Origin: Apium graveolens
Taxonomy: Eukaryota > Streptophyta > Magnoliopsida > Apiales > Apiaceae
DNA: 64,000 bases
Assembly (NCBI RefSeq): GCF_009905375.1
Contig: NC_133648.1
Coordinates: 29,936,438-30,000,437, forward strand
Reading direction: 5' to 3'
This document shows positions 1-12,245 of this stretch, piece by piece. The position numbers were made by a program, and so were the translations under genes. The number at the start of each line of letters is the position of its first letter. Position 1 is the stretch's first letter. The notes beneath the pieces were generated by a model. It was given only the letters and a program-made list of their open reading frames with translations. It searched no databases and was not told the origin of the DNA.

Positions 1-404
1 TAAATCCTGTTTTGTAGCCACCTTTGCTAGCTGAATTATGCTGAGCTTTTGGTTTCCAATTATCACTGTTGGAAAATTATCCCTTGCTTCTGAAAAATCT
101 TGGCTTTTTGACTCTTATGTTGGAAAATTTCATAGCCAAGTAAGCCATGGATTGGTCCATATTATCTAGCTCATCCAAGGCGTAGTATTCATCTTCCTCC
201 AGCTCCAACACATCTTGCTTCTGAGGTCATTTGTTCTTTTGTTCTATAACTTGAATAACTGGAACTTGATTATCTTGCTCATCTTCACTTTCTTCATTGT
301 CATGTATAATCAAAGCATTGGAACCATCAATAACATGTCCACGGTGTGCTTTAAATGACTTTCTCTGTAGCATCTCAAGTTCATAAGTTTTCAAGATTTC
401 ATAT
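1..404 (-). pseudogene. Ty1/copia gag, C-terminal part (element D)
   Basis: Reading the minus strand from 404 down to 1 continues, in frame, the gag of element D that stops at 40428 on the far side of element A; the join falls in a helix-like stretch reading LEVLY then EILKTYELEM. The first part is an open stretch of about 60 codons, then an in-frame TGA at 227-229, then readable gag-like sequence (MAYLAMKFSNIRVKKPRF) with a TAA complement at 77-79, then a Lys/Asn/Ser-rich linker that runs off the left edge, where a CCHC zinc knuckle would be expected. Gag would package element RNA. The family is Ty1/copia by resemblance to element E's gag (YGILKIYELEIEQ at about 43600); lineage not assigned. 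Two stops show it is dead. Confidence 0.75.
400..404. repeat. Target-site duplication of element A, left copy
   Basis: CATAT directly precedes the TG terminus of element A at 405 and is repeated at 40428-40432 directly after its other end. A perfect 5-bp duplication is the expected product of Ty3 integration. Confidence 0.9.
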
Positions 405-3400
405 TGTAACACCCCCAAATCCGGGGTTGGGGATTCGGGTTGTCACGAGTTCCATTTCCCTTAATAATACTTAACCTTAACAATCCACCAACTGCTGCGT
501 ACTGTGACCCCACAATATACATACACACACCACAAGTTATAGTCTCAGAGATGAAAACCAAAAATAACACAAGTCATTTTATTCCATAATTATAAGCCAT
601 TACACCTCAAAAAGGTTTCTGAATAAATTTATATTTCTTTGCCATTATTATAATTCATATAAATACATAAGTCTGGTACATCAGAAGTTGAAAGCCTAGC
701 CTATTGGTACTTCCTACCTCAGCTACAGCGGCATCAACGCCTACAGGAAACTGCGGAACGTTTCCTATCCGCTCGCAAATTGGGAGCTTAGTCATGTTCA
801 TCTTGTCTATCTGTTGTTGTGTGATGAAAGCCGAAAGCAAGGGTGAGCAACAAGCCCACCGAAATAATATGTATAATAATTAACAATATATGAGCATTCT
901 CATAGTACTCATGATAGTCTTGGTCAAGAAGAAATGAACCAAGTTTGATATCTTATCGTGACCAAGTCACAAAATATTCAGTATATATGTATATATACTT
1001 TTCAAAATCTTGGAAGTCCTCTTCCATGCATAATATACACAGAGTTCCAGTTTATAACTGTATAAAAATATCGTTGCAAGGTGATCTCATTTATCTAACC
1101 TTCTCTCAACGTTTTTGTAAAAATCTTTGTCATGCATAAGATAATCATTAACCAGATATAAGTTGAAAAGATGAAGTTACAAGATACTCCAATATACTTA
1201 TATCTTTTCCGGATACTACTTGAACTACCACCGTTCAAGGTATCATCAGTTTCAAAAGTTAATCACATAGATGAGACTACAAGAAAAGACTTAAATAGAT
1301 TCAATCTTTGAAATATCATTATAAATAATGAAGTTACGAGATACTTCATTAAGTCCCGATATATATATACACCTATATATATATACATTTCATACACTCC
1401 TTGAAAACCTCTGTTATGAAAATTATAAACAGAGTTGCAATATCCAATGAATTTGGAAAGGAGAAAAGAATTTTGGCATAAACCCGATATCTTGCTGATC
1501 AGGCAAAGATACCAATAAGTAACCTTTTCTACTGTAGATGGATGAATTCCTCGCCGGTCATCACCCTGGCCGCATTAGGACCTCGCGCTAGACCGTTACC
1601 CGGCCACTCACGCATGGATGGACTGTCACCCAGCCTGTCGCTTATGCCGACTTAATTAGATGGACTTACTTCCCGAACATTGGGCAAGTAACCAAATTGT
1701 TTTCTCAAAACAACAACCACGTTGCGAATATAAAATACACCACAGAGCCGGATCCCTTAGATTTTTGAGCGAGTATTCAAGTCCCCTTCGAAAGGAAGAT
1801 CTTAAATTTAAAAACGAGTTTTGGGATCCGCTCTAACTTTTAAAATCATTTTGAAGACTCGAAAACATTTTTGAGAATGTTTGGAGTAATGCTGATTTAA
1901 TAAAATAAATCAGTCCCGATATGTTGGAGGATATCTGAATATTATTATTTAAATAATATTCTCATAAGGATAATCTTTATAAAAAAAATTGAAGTAGAAG
2001 TTTTAAAACTCATACTTGAAATGAATAATAAATAACCAAAGATATACTTATACGAAAGTACGATCTTTATTTGAATAATCGAAAATAAGTTTGATTATCG
2101 ACACATTATTCTTTAATAAAATAAATAATATTATTTAATAAAATAAGCGAAGTCATAAGTCCTCGAATGAATATTCAAAATAATATTCATTAAATAAAAT
2201 AAGCGGAGTCATAAGTCCTCGAATAAATATTCAAAATAATATTCATTAAATAAAATAAAGTTATCGAATAAACCTTATTCGATTAATAGTTTTGAAAACT
2301 ATTTATATATATATACATATACTTTACTCGGGAACATCGACTCCCGGTTTAGAAAAATGTTCACCTTTGGGTCCCGTATACTAAGGGTATACGCAACTAC
2401 TGCTTATCTCTAGCATAGGTATGATGCAACTTATAAGCATTTGAATTGATAATAGAATATCAAAATTATGAAACAGGAATGCATATACATATCATATCAC
2501 ATGCTCCAATATATCGCAAGACTTTGCTAATAATAATCATGCACTTATCACAAGATAATGCATATACATATATACATCACAACAACAATATAACGGGTAG
2601 AAAAATTGCCTGAGCGACTGGGGGTGGTAAAAGGCCTGGGACGAGCCTGGTAACCTATAAACAACATATAAGTTGGAATTAAACCAAAGTCGCTTAAGAA
2701 TCTATAGTTTAACCAACTAGACTCTAACGCTCGCTTTTGCGCTTAACGATTCACTTAATTCGCTCGAGTACCCTCGGCTCCGCCATTTTTAATAAATTAA
2801 CCATTAAGAGTTTTAAGGCGATTCTTTCGCGAGTACCTTACCAACTGCCTAATCCAGTTTACTTAATTGTTTCATATTCCAATTAGTCATTTAAGGGCCT
2901 TAACCAAGGTTTCAAAGTAAGGCGAGGGGTAATGGTTCGGTCGCGAAATGCCGTTACTTAAAACAGTCGTTTCTCCTAAACCGTACATCAGATTTAAGTG
3001 AACCACATATCAAAACGAAGCTCGTAACATGAACTATCTAATCATGGCAATGGTCAAAACCTAACAGTGAGTTCACGGGTTCTGATGTTAAGAACAAAAG
3101 CAGTCTATAGTAAATCGGGCATTACGACGGCTATGTTTACGCGATTACCAAATTTTATCCTACTCCAAATCAACCACAAATCAACCATACAACCAAACTC
3201 CATCCATACAATACTACAACAGCCCCAACACCTCAAGTTCTTCAATTTATATTATTCTCAAACATGAAGTAAAACTATTCTTAAGTTCATTAACCAATAA
3301 TCCAAGATTTACAACTCCAAAATCATTATAATTCCAACCAAACTCTAAACATACAAGAATCATGCTCTCATGAACTATAACAAACAAAACCAAACCTAAT

Positions 3401-4380
3401 ACTCAAAGTAAAGTTAGGGTTTGGAGGGGTTATACCTTCCTTGGAGAGTGGAGAATCACTTAGGAAGCCTTAAATAACCACTAAGTATCTCTACTAAGCT
3501 TAGATCTTGAAGAAAACATAAGAAAACACAAAGTTAGTTTCTTGAAAACACTATTCACCAAGAACTTTGATGAATTGATTAGCTATGTTAAACATGGAAT
3601 CTTGAGCTTAAACTTATGGCTCATCTAAGTTATGAATTATGGAAGCTAAAGAAACAAACCTCTTGATTTTTTGAAGGTGTGTAGCTTGAGTTTTAAAAAT
3701 TTTCCTTTGCTTTTCATGGAAAAGCCAAGAGCAAGAATGAGGGGGGGGGGGGGAGAAATGCTTCTTGTTTGGTTGCTTTCCCTTTTTGTTTTGTTAATTA
3801 CCTTTTACCATGGTAAAAAATGAATGGCTTAAAATGAACCAACAATTCCTTCCCTTTTGGTCATGCTTAGGTCATCATTCTTATGTCATCTTCCCACACT
3901 TGTCCTCTTCTTGTTGGTTTGATGACATCATCATCACTAACCTCTTTGATTAGCTCCTAATTACTTGGCTAATGACCGCTGATCTGCTATACGGTTCGCT
4001 TAACTTTCGTTCTCGTTTATCGTTTGAGGGATCATACCCGGGATCTTATTACTTGGGTTTCCTTAACCTTTCTCAATACATTATATTCCTTTTATGATCC
4101 TCTATTATAATCCTTGAATTTAAATCCTTTTTATCCTGTTACCTTATACTCAATTCTTTCGGTATCTGGTGGATTTTCAGGAAAAATCAAAGTGTTCGAA
4201 TTTGGATTCTAACGATCTTTACATACACTTATATACCACATAGAGTACTAATAAGATCTCAGAATAACAATAGAAGAACCCCTACATAGTGTGGCATGAA
4301 AAGTTTTCTCATTCAGCATAATCAACAAAAACACTATTCATAAGGGTTACAAAAAGTTCAAAATTTTTGGGGTTATTACA
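405..4380 (-). repeat. 3' LTR of element A
   Basis: 3976 bp, TG...CA ends. On the minus strand it starts TGTAATAACCCC and ends GGGGTGTTACA. It matches 36427-40427 along its length. Differences include loss of 32 bp between two CCCAGCCT copies (near 1638) and a run of 13 G at 3741-3753 where the 5' LTR has 6. Several open stretches inside (for example near 3067-3267) are repeated in the other LTRs only because the LTRs are homologous, and are not genes. Confidence 0.92.
2145..2256. repeat. Two 56-bp tandem units in the LTR of A
   Basis: Two adjacent 56-bp units, each starting AAGCG(A/G)AGTCATAAG and containing an inverted repeat around AATATTCAAAATAATATT. The same pair occurs in the 5' LTR at 38195-38306, and a related series in the LTRs of B. 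Confidence 0.8.
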
Positions 4381-4381
4381 G

Positions 4382-4393
4382 TCTCCCCTCCTT
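4382..4393 (-). other. Polypurine tract of element A
   Basis: The complement reads AAGGAGGGGAGA, one base upstream of the TG start of the 3' LTR on the minus strand. This is the standard site for plus-strand DNA priming. The same sequence lies in B at 14457-14468. Confidence 0.85.
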
Positions 4394-4631
4394 AAAAGGA
4401 TTCCGTCCCGGAATCAGATAGAAAACAAATGGGGGTACTTTTCTAGCATTGTGCCTTCTAACTCTCAAGTCAATTTTCCCACATTGTCGTTCTGCCACAA
4501 AACCCTGACTAGCACGATAATATTCCTCCTAAGCACTTGTTCCTTTTCGATCTATAACCCTTCCTGGTTGCTCCATATAGGTTACGTTTGGTTGCATGCC
4601 TATGCGCTCATATGCCCCTATTTGTCTGGCA

Positions 4632-4636
4632 TCCGG
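4632..4636. repeat. Target-site duplication of element B, left copy
   Basis: TCCGG directly precedes the TG terminus of B at 4637 and is repeated at 18711-18715. Joining the flanks with one copy restores continuity with the uninterrupted homologous region near 14210-14230 of B. Confidence 0.92.
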
Positions 4637-7600
4637 TGTAATAACCCCAATTTTTGGAAATTTTTGAAACCCTTATGAATAGTGATTTTGCAGATTATGC
4701 TGAATGAGAAAACTTTTCATGCCACACTATGTAGGGGTTCTGTTATTGATCTTCTGGGATATTATTAGTACTCTATGTGGTATATAAGTGTATGTAAAGA
4801 TCATCAGAATCCAATTCCGAACACTTTGATTTTTCCCGAAAATCCACTAGATACGGAAAGAATTGAGTATAAGGTAACAGGATAAAAAGGATTTAAATTA
4901 AAGGATTATAAGAGAGGATCATAAAAGGAATATAATGTATTGAGAAAGGTTAAGGAAACCCAAGTAATAAGATCCCGGGTATGATCCCTCAAACGAGAAA
5001 CGAGAACGAAAGTTAAGCGAACCGTATAACAGATCAGCGGTCATTAGGCAAACAATTAGGAAGTTAATCAAGGAGGTTAGGGATGATGATGTCATCCAAC
5101 CAATAAGAAGAGGGCAAGTAAGGGATGATGACATCATAAGCATGACATAAGGGGAAAGAGATGTGGTTGATTTAAAACCACACAAAGTTCAAGGTTAGAA
5201 AGGTAATTAACCAAAAACAAAACAAAAACAACCAAGCTAAGCTAAACAAATCAAAAAACACAAGATCATTTCATTCTCTTCATCTTGCTCTCGGCTTTTC
5301 TTCTTTTCCAAAGGAAGAAAAATCAAAATCCTAGTTCCAAGCATTGTTAAATCACAAGGTAATTATCTAAGCTTCCTTGTACATAGATATGGATATCCTA
5401 TAAGTTTAAGCTTCTAATTCCTTCACAATCTCTTCCAATAAATCAAGGAAGAAGATGGTGAATAGTAACCTTCAAGAAATAACTTTGGTTTTCTTGATTT
5501 TTTATGAAAGTTCAAGGTAGCTTAAGCATAGATCAAGGCTTCCATGGGCATTCCAAGGATCTTTCATTGATTAAAAGCTTCAAGGAAGGTATATAATCTC
5601 CATACCCTAGCTTTACTTTGTATATTAGGATGATTTTGGTTATTATGGTAAAATAGTAGCTTAATGCTTGTAGGTTTAGAGTTTGGGTTGGAGTTGTAGT
5701 GAATTGAATGTTGAAACTTGTTGATTAGTAAAGGACTTAAGTATAGTTTTAAATTCATAATTGAGAATAACATAAATTGGAGAACTTGAGGTTTTGGGGG
5801 CTGTTGTAGTGTGATATGGATGGATGTTGGTTGCATGAATGAATTGGGATTGATTGGTGGTTGAATTGGTTAGGTAAAATTTTGGGAAATCGCGTAAACA
5901 TAGCCGTCATAATGCCCGATTTACCGTAGACTGTTTTTGTTCTTAACATCAGAACCCTTGAACTCACTGCTAGGTTTTGACCATTGCCATGTTTAGATAG
6001 TTCATGTTACGAGCTTCGTTTTGATATGTGGTTCGTTTGATTCCGATATACGGTTTAGGAGAAACGGCCGTTTTAAGTAACGACATTTCGCGAACGAACC
6101 CTTACCCCTCGCCTTACTTTGAAACATATGTTAAAGACCAAAAAGGGCTAATTGGAGTATGAAACATTTATGTAGACTGTGTTAGGCAGTTGGTAAGACA
6201 CTCGCGAAAGAATCGCCTTAAAACTCGTAATGGTTAAATTATTAAAAATGGTGGAGCCGAGGGTACTCGAGTGACTTAAGAAAATCAGTAAGCGCAAAGC
6301 GAGCGTTAGAGTCTAATTTGGTTAAAGTATAGATTTACAAGTGACTTTGGTTTAATTCCAACTCACATGTTGTTTATAGGTTACCAGACTCGTCCCGAGC
6401 CATTTGTAACCCCCAGTCGCTCAGGCAAGTTTTCTACCCGTATAACTGTTGTTGTGATGTATATGTGTATATGCATGATCTTGCGATAAATGCATATTTG
6501 TTATTAGCAAATTTTTGCGATATATTGTAGCATGTGATATGGTATATATGCATGCCTGTTTCATATTCTTGATTTATATATCTGTTGGTTCAAATGCTTA
6601 TAGTTGCATAATACCTATGCTAGAGATAAGCGGTATTTGAGTTTACCCTTAGTATAGGGGACCCAAAAGGTGAACTTTTTCTAAAACCGGGAGTCGAGGC
6701 TCCCGAGTATAATATTTTTATATATATATATATATGAATAGTTTTTAAAACTATGAATCAAATAAGGTTTATTCGATAACTTTATTTTATTAATGAATAT
6801 TATTTTGAATATTCATTTGAGGATATATGACTCCGCTTATTTTATTTATTGAATATTATTTTGAATATTCATTCGAGGACATATGACTCCGCTTATTTTA
6901 TTTATTGAATATTATTTTGAATATTCATTCGAGAGCTTATGACTCCGAGTTATTTACTAATTTATATTCTTTATTTTATTAAAGAATAATATGTCGGTAA
7001 TCAAACTTACTTTTGATTATTCAAATAAAGATATTACTTTCGTATAAGTATATCTTTGGTTATTTAATAGTCATTTCAAGTATAAGTTTTACAACATCTA
7101 CTTCAATTATTTTTATAAAGATTATTCTTTATGGGAATATTATTTAAATAATAATATTCAGATATTTTTTATATATTAGGACTGATTTATTTTATTAAAT
7201 CAGCATCACTCCGAACATTCTTAAAAATGTTTTGCGAGTCTTCAAAATGATTTTTAAAAGTTAGAGCGGATCCTAAAACTCATTTTTATATTTAAGATCC
7301 TCCTTTCGAAGGGGATTTAAATACTCGCTCAAAACCTGAGGGATCCGGCTCTGTGGTGTATTTTATATTCGCAACAAGGTTGCTGTCTTGATAAAAGAGT
7401 TTTTGATTACTTACCCAACACTCGGGAAGTAAAATTCTTGGAACAAGTTAATCCATTAACAGGCATCGCCTGGGAAATATTGGTGAGTTTTCCTTTCCAA
7501 CTAGATACGACTTCTTGGTGGAGCCGTATCAACAAGTTTCTACTTGGGGAAAGGGGGGACGAGCTTTACGTTTCAGAGTCATGGATTTCATCTGAACTAG

Positions 7601-8878
7601 GAGTGGCATAAGTGGTCGAGTAGCACCGGCCCAGCCTTATTATATTGGCCCAAATGGCCCGGAAGTTCCGCTAAGACGGTCCATTCATTAGGAGTCCAGT
7701 GTTCGGTTGACAAGTAAATCTGACAGGTTCTCCTCTACATGTAGAAAATGGTGGGGTTGCACTACTACGACTGATCATCGTAAGTGGTCTTCCTGGCGCG
7801 ACAAACTCCCGTAATGAGTTCATCATCCAATTGGATATTTCTGCAACACTACCCAGAGCACTTCGATAGAAAGGCTACGGTTGGGCGATTATTGAGTGTT
7901 GGCAGGGTCAAGTTTTCAAAATGATGTTTCCATCAAATGAAGTATCTCATAACTTCATTTTATTTTGATGATATTTTAAAGATTGAATCTATTCAAGTAT
8001 TATCTTGTAGTCTCATCTATGTGATGAACTTTTGAACTAATTATAACTTGAACGGTGGTAGTTCAAGTAGTATTTGGAAAAGATATAAGTATATTGGAGT
8101 ATCTTGTAACTTCATATTTTAAACTTATATCTAGTAAATGATTATCTTATGCATGTCAAAGATTTTCAGAAAAACGTTGAGACAAGGTTAGATATATGAG
8201 ATCACCTTGCAACGATAGTTTTATACAGTTATAAACTGGAACTCTGTGTATATTATGCATGGAAGAGGACTTCCAAGATTTTGAAAAGCATATATGTATA
8301 TATACTGAATATTTTGCGACTTCATCGCATTAAGATATCAAACTTGGTTCATTTCTTTAGACCAAGACTTTCATGAGTACTATGAGAAGGCTCATATACT
8401 GTAAATCATTATACATATTATTTTGGTGGGCTTGCTGCTCACCCTTGCTTTCTTCTTTCATCACACAATAACAGATAGAAAAGATGAACAGGACCAAACT
8501 CCCAATTCGCGAGCGGATAGAAACGTTCCGTAGTTTCCTATAGGCATTGATGTCGCTGTAGCTGAGGTAGGAACTACCAATAAGCTAGGCTTCAACTTTT
8601 GATGTACCAGATTTATGTATATTTATAAATTGTAATAATGGCAAAGAAATGTAAATTTATTCAGAAACCCTTTTAAGGTGTATTGGCAAATAATTGTGGA
8701 ATAAAATGACTTGTGATTATTTTTGGATATTCATCTCTGAGACTATAACTTGTGGTGTGTGTGTTTATTGTGGGGTCACAGTACAGAGTAGTTGATTATT
8801 TATTAAGATTGGGTGTTATTAAGGGAAATGGAACTCGTGACAACCCGGATCCCCGACCCCGGATTTGGGGGTGTTACA
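4637..8878 (+). repeat. 5' LTR of element B
   Basis: 4242 bp, starts TGTAATAACCCC, ends GGGGGTGTTACA. About 1-1.5 % different from the 3' LTR over the stretch I compared by eye (about 10 differences in the first 700 bp). A central block (about 7430-7915) has no counterpart in A's LTRs, which carry other sequence there. Confidence 0.93.
6786..6950. repeat. Three about-57-bp tandem units in the 5' LTR of B
   Basis: Each unit holds GAATATTATTTTGAATATTC followed by ATGACTCCG. They are the complement of the pair in A's LTRs, with one unit more. The 3' LTR has the same series at 16620-16790. Confidence 0.8.
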
Positions 8879-8882
8879 GAAA

Positions 8883-8894
8883 TGGTATCAGAGC
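8883..8894 (+). other. Primer-binding site of element B (tRNA iMet)
   Basis: TGGTATCAGAGC, four bases after the LTR end. This is the complement of the 3' end of plant initiator methionine tRNA and primes minus-strand DNA synthesis. Confidence 0.92.
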
Positions 8895-9039
8895 TAAGCG
8901 TTATAAACCTCAGAGATGCTATGACGTTAAAATAATAAGTGCACTAAGATAATAAGAACTCTTGCCAAGTTCATAGTCGGACTACCTAACGTAGTACTGA
9001 CAGTTAAAACCCTTATGGGAACCCTTATAAATGTCGTGA

Positions 9040-9330
9040 TAGAAGCGTAGTTCGTTATCGTATATGGTAGCGGGACACCGAACCCTGAGGTTGAGGAGTA
9101 ACAGCGCGATGATGTTTTATTACTAATTGGAGATCGGATTGTGGATCCGATAGAGCGTCCTAACGCATGACCGGATGATGTTGATATTGAGGATGTAACG
9201 GTTGAGGATGTTGTCCTAGAAGGGATTGTTGCTGAGGAGGATCCCGTGAAGGATCCTGACAAGAATGAATAAAGGACCACTGAGGAATTGATGACCATGG
9301 TTAGGGCAACTCCCAGAGGTAGGATTGGCC
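9040..9330 (+). pseudogene. Acidic leader-region remnant of element B
   Basis: Between the primer-binding site and the RT/RNase H fragment one frame reads an Asp/Glu/Val-rich stretch (DDVDIEDVTVEDVVLEG, about 9174-9224) closed by a TAA just before 9275. A homologous copy is in A (complement of about 36030-36160). I cannot assign a family: it may be the start of a lost upstream ORF or a diverged gag N-terminus. No intact start is visible. Confidence 0.35.
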
Positions 9331-10150
9331 GGTCACTACCAGAGGTTCGTTCAAGTTTGTAAAGATAGTAGCCCCTTTAACGCGGCTTACTCGTAAGACT
9401 GAGAAGTTCGAATGGACAGAGAAATGCGAGAACAACTTTTAAGAACCGAAGCAAAAGTTGGTGACGTTCCCTATGTTGGCGTTGCCGGATGGAAAATAAG
9501 ATTTTGTGAAGTGTAGTGACGCTTCGCATAAGGAATTAGGGTGCTTCTTATACAGCACAGCAAGGTAATCGCGTACGCGTCAAGACAATTAAGGGAATAT
9601 AAAATTCGATATCCTCACCCATGAGCTTGGGCTCGTGGCAATAGTTTTGCCCTAAAGATTAGAGGCACTACTTGTACGGAGAGAAGTGCAAGATTTACAT
9701 AAACGATAGGAGCTCTAGTACATTTTCACGCAGAAAGAGCTCAACATGCGCCAAATGAGGTGGTTAGAGCTAATCAAGAATTATGATTGGGAGATTCTTT
9801 ATCTTTCAGGGAAAGCCAATGTGGTGGCTGATGCCCTTAGTAAAAAGGAGAGACTTAAGATAATAATGTCTTTGGGAGAGTTTATAAGAGATTTTGAGAA
9901 AATGGAAATAGAAGTGAAGGTAACCGGAGCCGGTACCGAAAAGCTGTTTGAGATTGCAATACAGACCGAATTTTTGGAAAAGAACATATTGTGCCAGAAA
10001 AAATGATGAATGACGGCAGAGAGTCAATGACTGGAGAAGAGATCTATACCGAGAAAGATGATAAGGGGATAGTGAGGTGTTCCTACAGAAATTGGGTTCC
10101 AAAAGTTCAAGAGCTTAAGGATGAGAACTTAGATGAGAGCCATAGTTTGA
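9331..10150 (+). pseudogene. Displaced RT end, RNase H and integrase-linker fragment (B)
   Basis: The three frames together read FVKIVAPLTRLTRKTEKFEW (end of reverse transcriptase), SDASHKELGC (start of RNase H) and, from 9746 to 10003, an open stretch reading [20 protein letters not shown] then [13 protein letters not shown] (end of RNase H), followed by the linker toward integrase. RNase H would degrade element RNA during reverse transcription. Middle parts are frameshifted or lost. The odd point is position: it lies before the gag remnant, whereas RT and a second RNase H trace occur again in normal order at about 11700 and 12200. The same displaced fragment occurs in A. Confidence 0.75.
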
Positions 10151-10399
10151 GGAATAAGATTTAGGGCAAACCCTGAATGTGATAGTCAGGGAGGTTCCCA
10201 TCAAGAAAGAAAGAACCCATAACATAATATAGTGGAAAACAAGGTTTTTAATGTATAAGATAACCCCAATTATGGGAGAAGGTTGAAACATTTCATACTA
10301 AGGAAACAGAAAGTCGAGTAAGGAAAGGAGACCCGAGACGGTACTCCTATACGGCAATTTATGGACCTGTCTAGACAGAACTTAGACTATTATCCCCAA

Positions 10400-10870
10400 C
10401 CACCACCTTGAGGAAACAATGCGGTAGGAAATTCTTTCAGGACCTTTAAGTCTCTAAGCTCTCAGAGTTCCAAGGAACAGGTTGACCTAGTCGAGGCAAG
10501 AGCCTGGCTAAAGGAAATAGAGGAATCATTTGAGATTCTGAATGATTGACGAATCACAAAAGACTATTTTTGTCACTTACCCTCCAAAGAGAGAGACCAC
10601 CCGCTGGTGAAAGGCCAAGGAAGGCACGAAGCAAGAGATTATAATAAACTGATTTAAGTTCAGTCAATTGTTTTCGAGAAAGTAATTCCCAAAGATAAGG
10701 AGATAGTGTAAAAGCTTTGGAGCTAGAACAAAAGCGGATGAGTATGATGAATTATGAATCTAAGTTTTAAAAGTTGTCAAGATTCGTTCTGAGGACACGA
10801 ATCCAGAATGACGGGATGTTTGAAATCAATACTTATGTTGTGTTGGTTCATGAAATAAGGATAAGAGAAA
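10400..10870 (+). pseudogene. gag remnant of element B
   Basis: Reads TFKSLSS-like then VDLVEARAWLKEIEESFEIL near 10440-10545, matching the conserved Ty3 gag block seen intact in C (EANVWLKEIEKAF) and H ([13 protein letters not shown]). An in-frame TGA follows at about 10547. Further traces continue to about 10870. The counterpart in A is the complement of about 34680-34925. Gag forms the virus-like particle. No product can be made from this copy. Confidence 0.65.
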
Positions 10871-11699
10871 GGAAAATAAAAAGAAACTGAAGTGGAAAGG
10901 AATATAAAGGCAATAGAGTTTGAGGTATGATAAGGGAGTTGGGTATGAGGAAACCCTAAAGACTCGTAGCAATAGAAATAGAAAAGTATGCATTCGTCAG
11001 GATGAGGGTGATTCACCATGAGTTAAAAATTGATGGTTGAGGGCATAAGAGATACATATATTTTATCCCCTGTGAGTTGGGAGGATTCGAGGAAACCTTG
11101 AGATAGTTCAAAGGATAAATAATAAGACGCGGATAGACTAAGGAGACAAGAAAGTAAGAAAGTAGGAAAATTGGATGAAGGAAGTGACCTTCAAGAATGT
11201 GAAGTGTAAGACCGGTGGCTTGATACCCAGAAAGGGAGACGCCAGGTATGAAAGATATCCCAACATTGAGATGACTGTTGAGATAAACAACAAAAGTAAA
11301 TAAGGAATTATTAAGAAGAAGTTCACGTTGAACACGACCAATATCTTCCAGAACATCCTTGTTATCGTTACCAAATTAGGAAAGAAAAGCGGATAACCGC
11401 CGTTATCTTTTGGAGGCCATAATTGATTGACCTCATTTGGAATACTGATGTTATTGTAAAATTAGGCATATACTATCGAGGTGGGAATGATTGAATAAGA
11501 CACCCTCATCAGGGATATATGACTTGATTTATCCATGGAAGGATGTATGTACTTTTTCTAAAGATGGAATTAAGGATAGAACATCGGTAACTTAAAATGA
11601 ATCCCAGGGGAATGCATAAAGGTTGGCATTTCACCCTTAATAGGGATAGTATGAGTTTGACAGTATAAATTGGAAAGGATTAAGGTAATAACAACCTTT

Positions 11700-11890
11700 A
11701 AGAATCAGTGGAGAAATTTTTCAGAAGTATATAGACAATGATTCTGGTATTAATAAATGGTATCTTGATATGCCCTGTATCTAGGGAATACAGGAGGGAC
11801 GATTCAAGGATAACCTTAGAGGTTTTACAAGGAGAAAGGTAAAATTCAAAATTCTCAAGAATAGAAATGTTGATAAAGGAAATATGACGT
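11700..11890 (+). pseudogene. Reverse-transcriptase active-site remnant (B)
   Basis: Shifting frames give traces of the catalytic region (MILVLINGILI, where C has FIDDILIYS) followed by RITLEVLQGE-like and KFSRIE-like text, matching [20 protein letters not shown] in C. The catalytic Asp pair is lost. The counterpart in A lies near 33470-33600 on the minus strand. Confidence 0.55.
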
Positions 11891-12189
11891 AATTATAATG
11901 ATGCCAAGTGAGGCACGTGTTAAACCACGAGAAGGTATGGATCGAACCAGTAATGGTCGAAATTGTTCAGGGCAATTAGGACTTAAGATAAAAGATGTTC
12001 TAATTATGATTGAGAGTCAGTCATGACAGTGATTAACCTCTAAAGACTGAGGCAATAACTTATGGAAAAATGGTGATATTTTTTTTACTCACCAGATTTT
12101 AAGGAAAACATCTTCACATAAGCAGTGATTGAAATGAGGTAGAAAATTTGTTTGGAGGTGGTTAAAATGACATTGACTCTAAGGAAATT

Positions 12190-12245
12190 TTACTATCAGG
12201 AAAGGCCAAAGAGGTGGCCGACACTTTAAAGGTAAGAGGATAATT
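12190..12245 (+). pseudogene. Second RNase H tail remnant (B)
   Basis: Reads EILLSGKAKEVADTLKVRG, which aligns with the end of RNase H in C ([18 protein letters not shown]). It lies after the RT remnant, where RNase H belongs, showing that the fragment at 9331-10150 is an additional copy rather than a simple inversion of order. Confidence 0.5.

Larger units (their letters stand above)
4381..4636 (-). pseudogene. End of integrase/chromodomain and polypurine tract of A
   Basis: This is the last 256 bp of A's internal region. Its complement reads like the end of a Ty3 chromodomain polyprotein (a trace of EKYPHLFS) followed by CCTTTTAAGGAGGGGAGAC and the LTR. It is cut off from the rest of integrase, which resumes at 18711, by the insertion of B. 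The matching segment in B is 14214-14469. No open frame of useful length remains. Confidence 0.65.

Noticed and set aside
3067..3267. Open stretch of 66 codons, with versions at 39118-39318, 5755-5967 and 15589-15801
   Set aside because: It recurs only because all four are the same place in homologous LTRs, and it is antisense to the element. No family resemblance.
4919..5185. 88-codon open stretch in B's LTR, with relatives at 14752-15018 and 39857-40144
   Set aside because: Antisense LTR sequence repeated by homology; composition is that of noncoding DNA.
8883..8894. Possible tRNA gene at TGGTATCAGAGC sites
   Set aside because: Only 12 bases match tRNA iMet and each lies directly next to an LTR end, so they are primer-binding sites.
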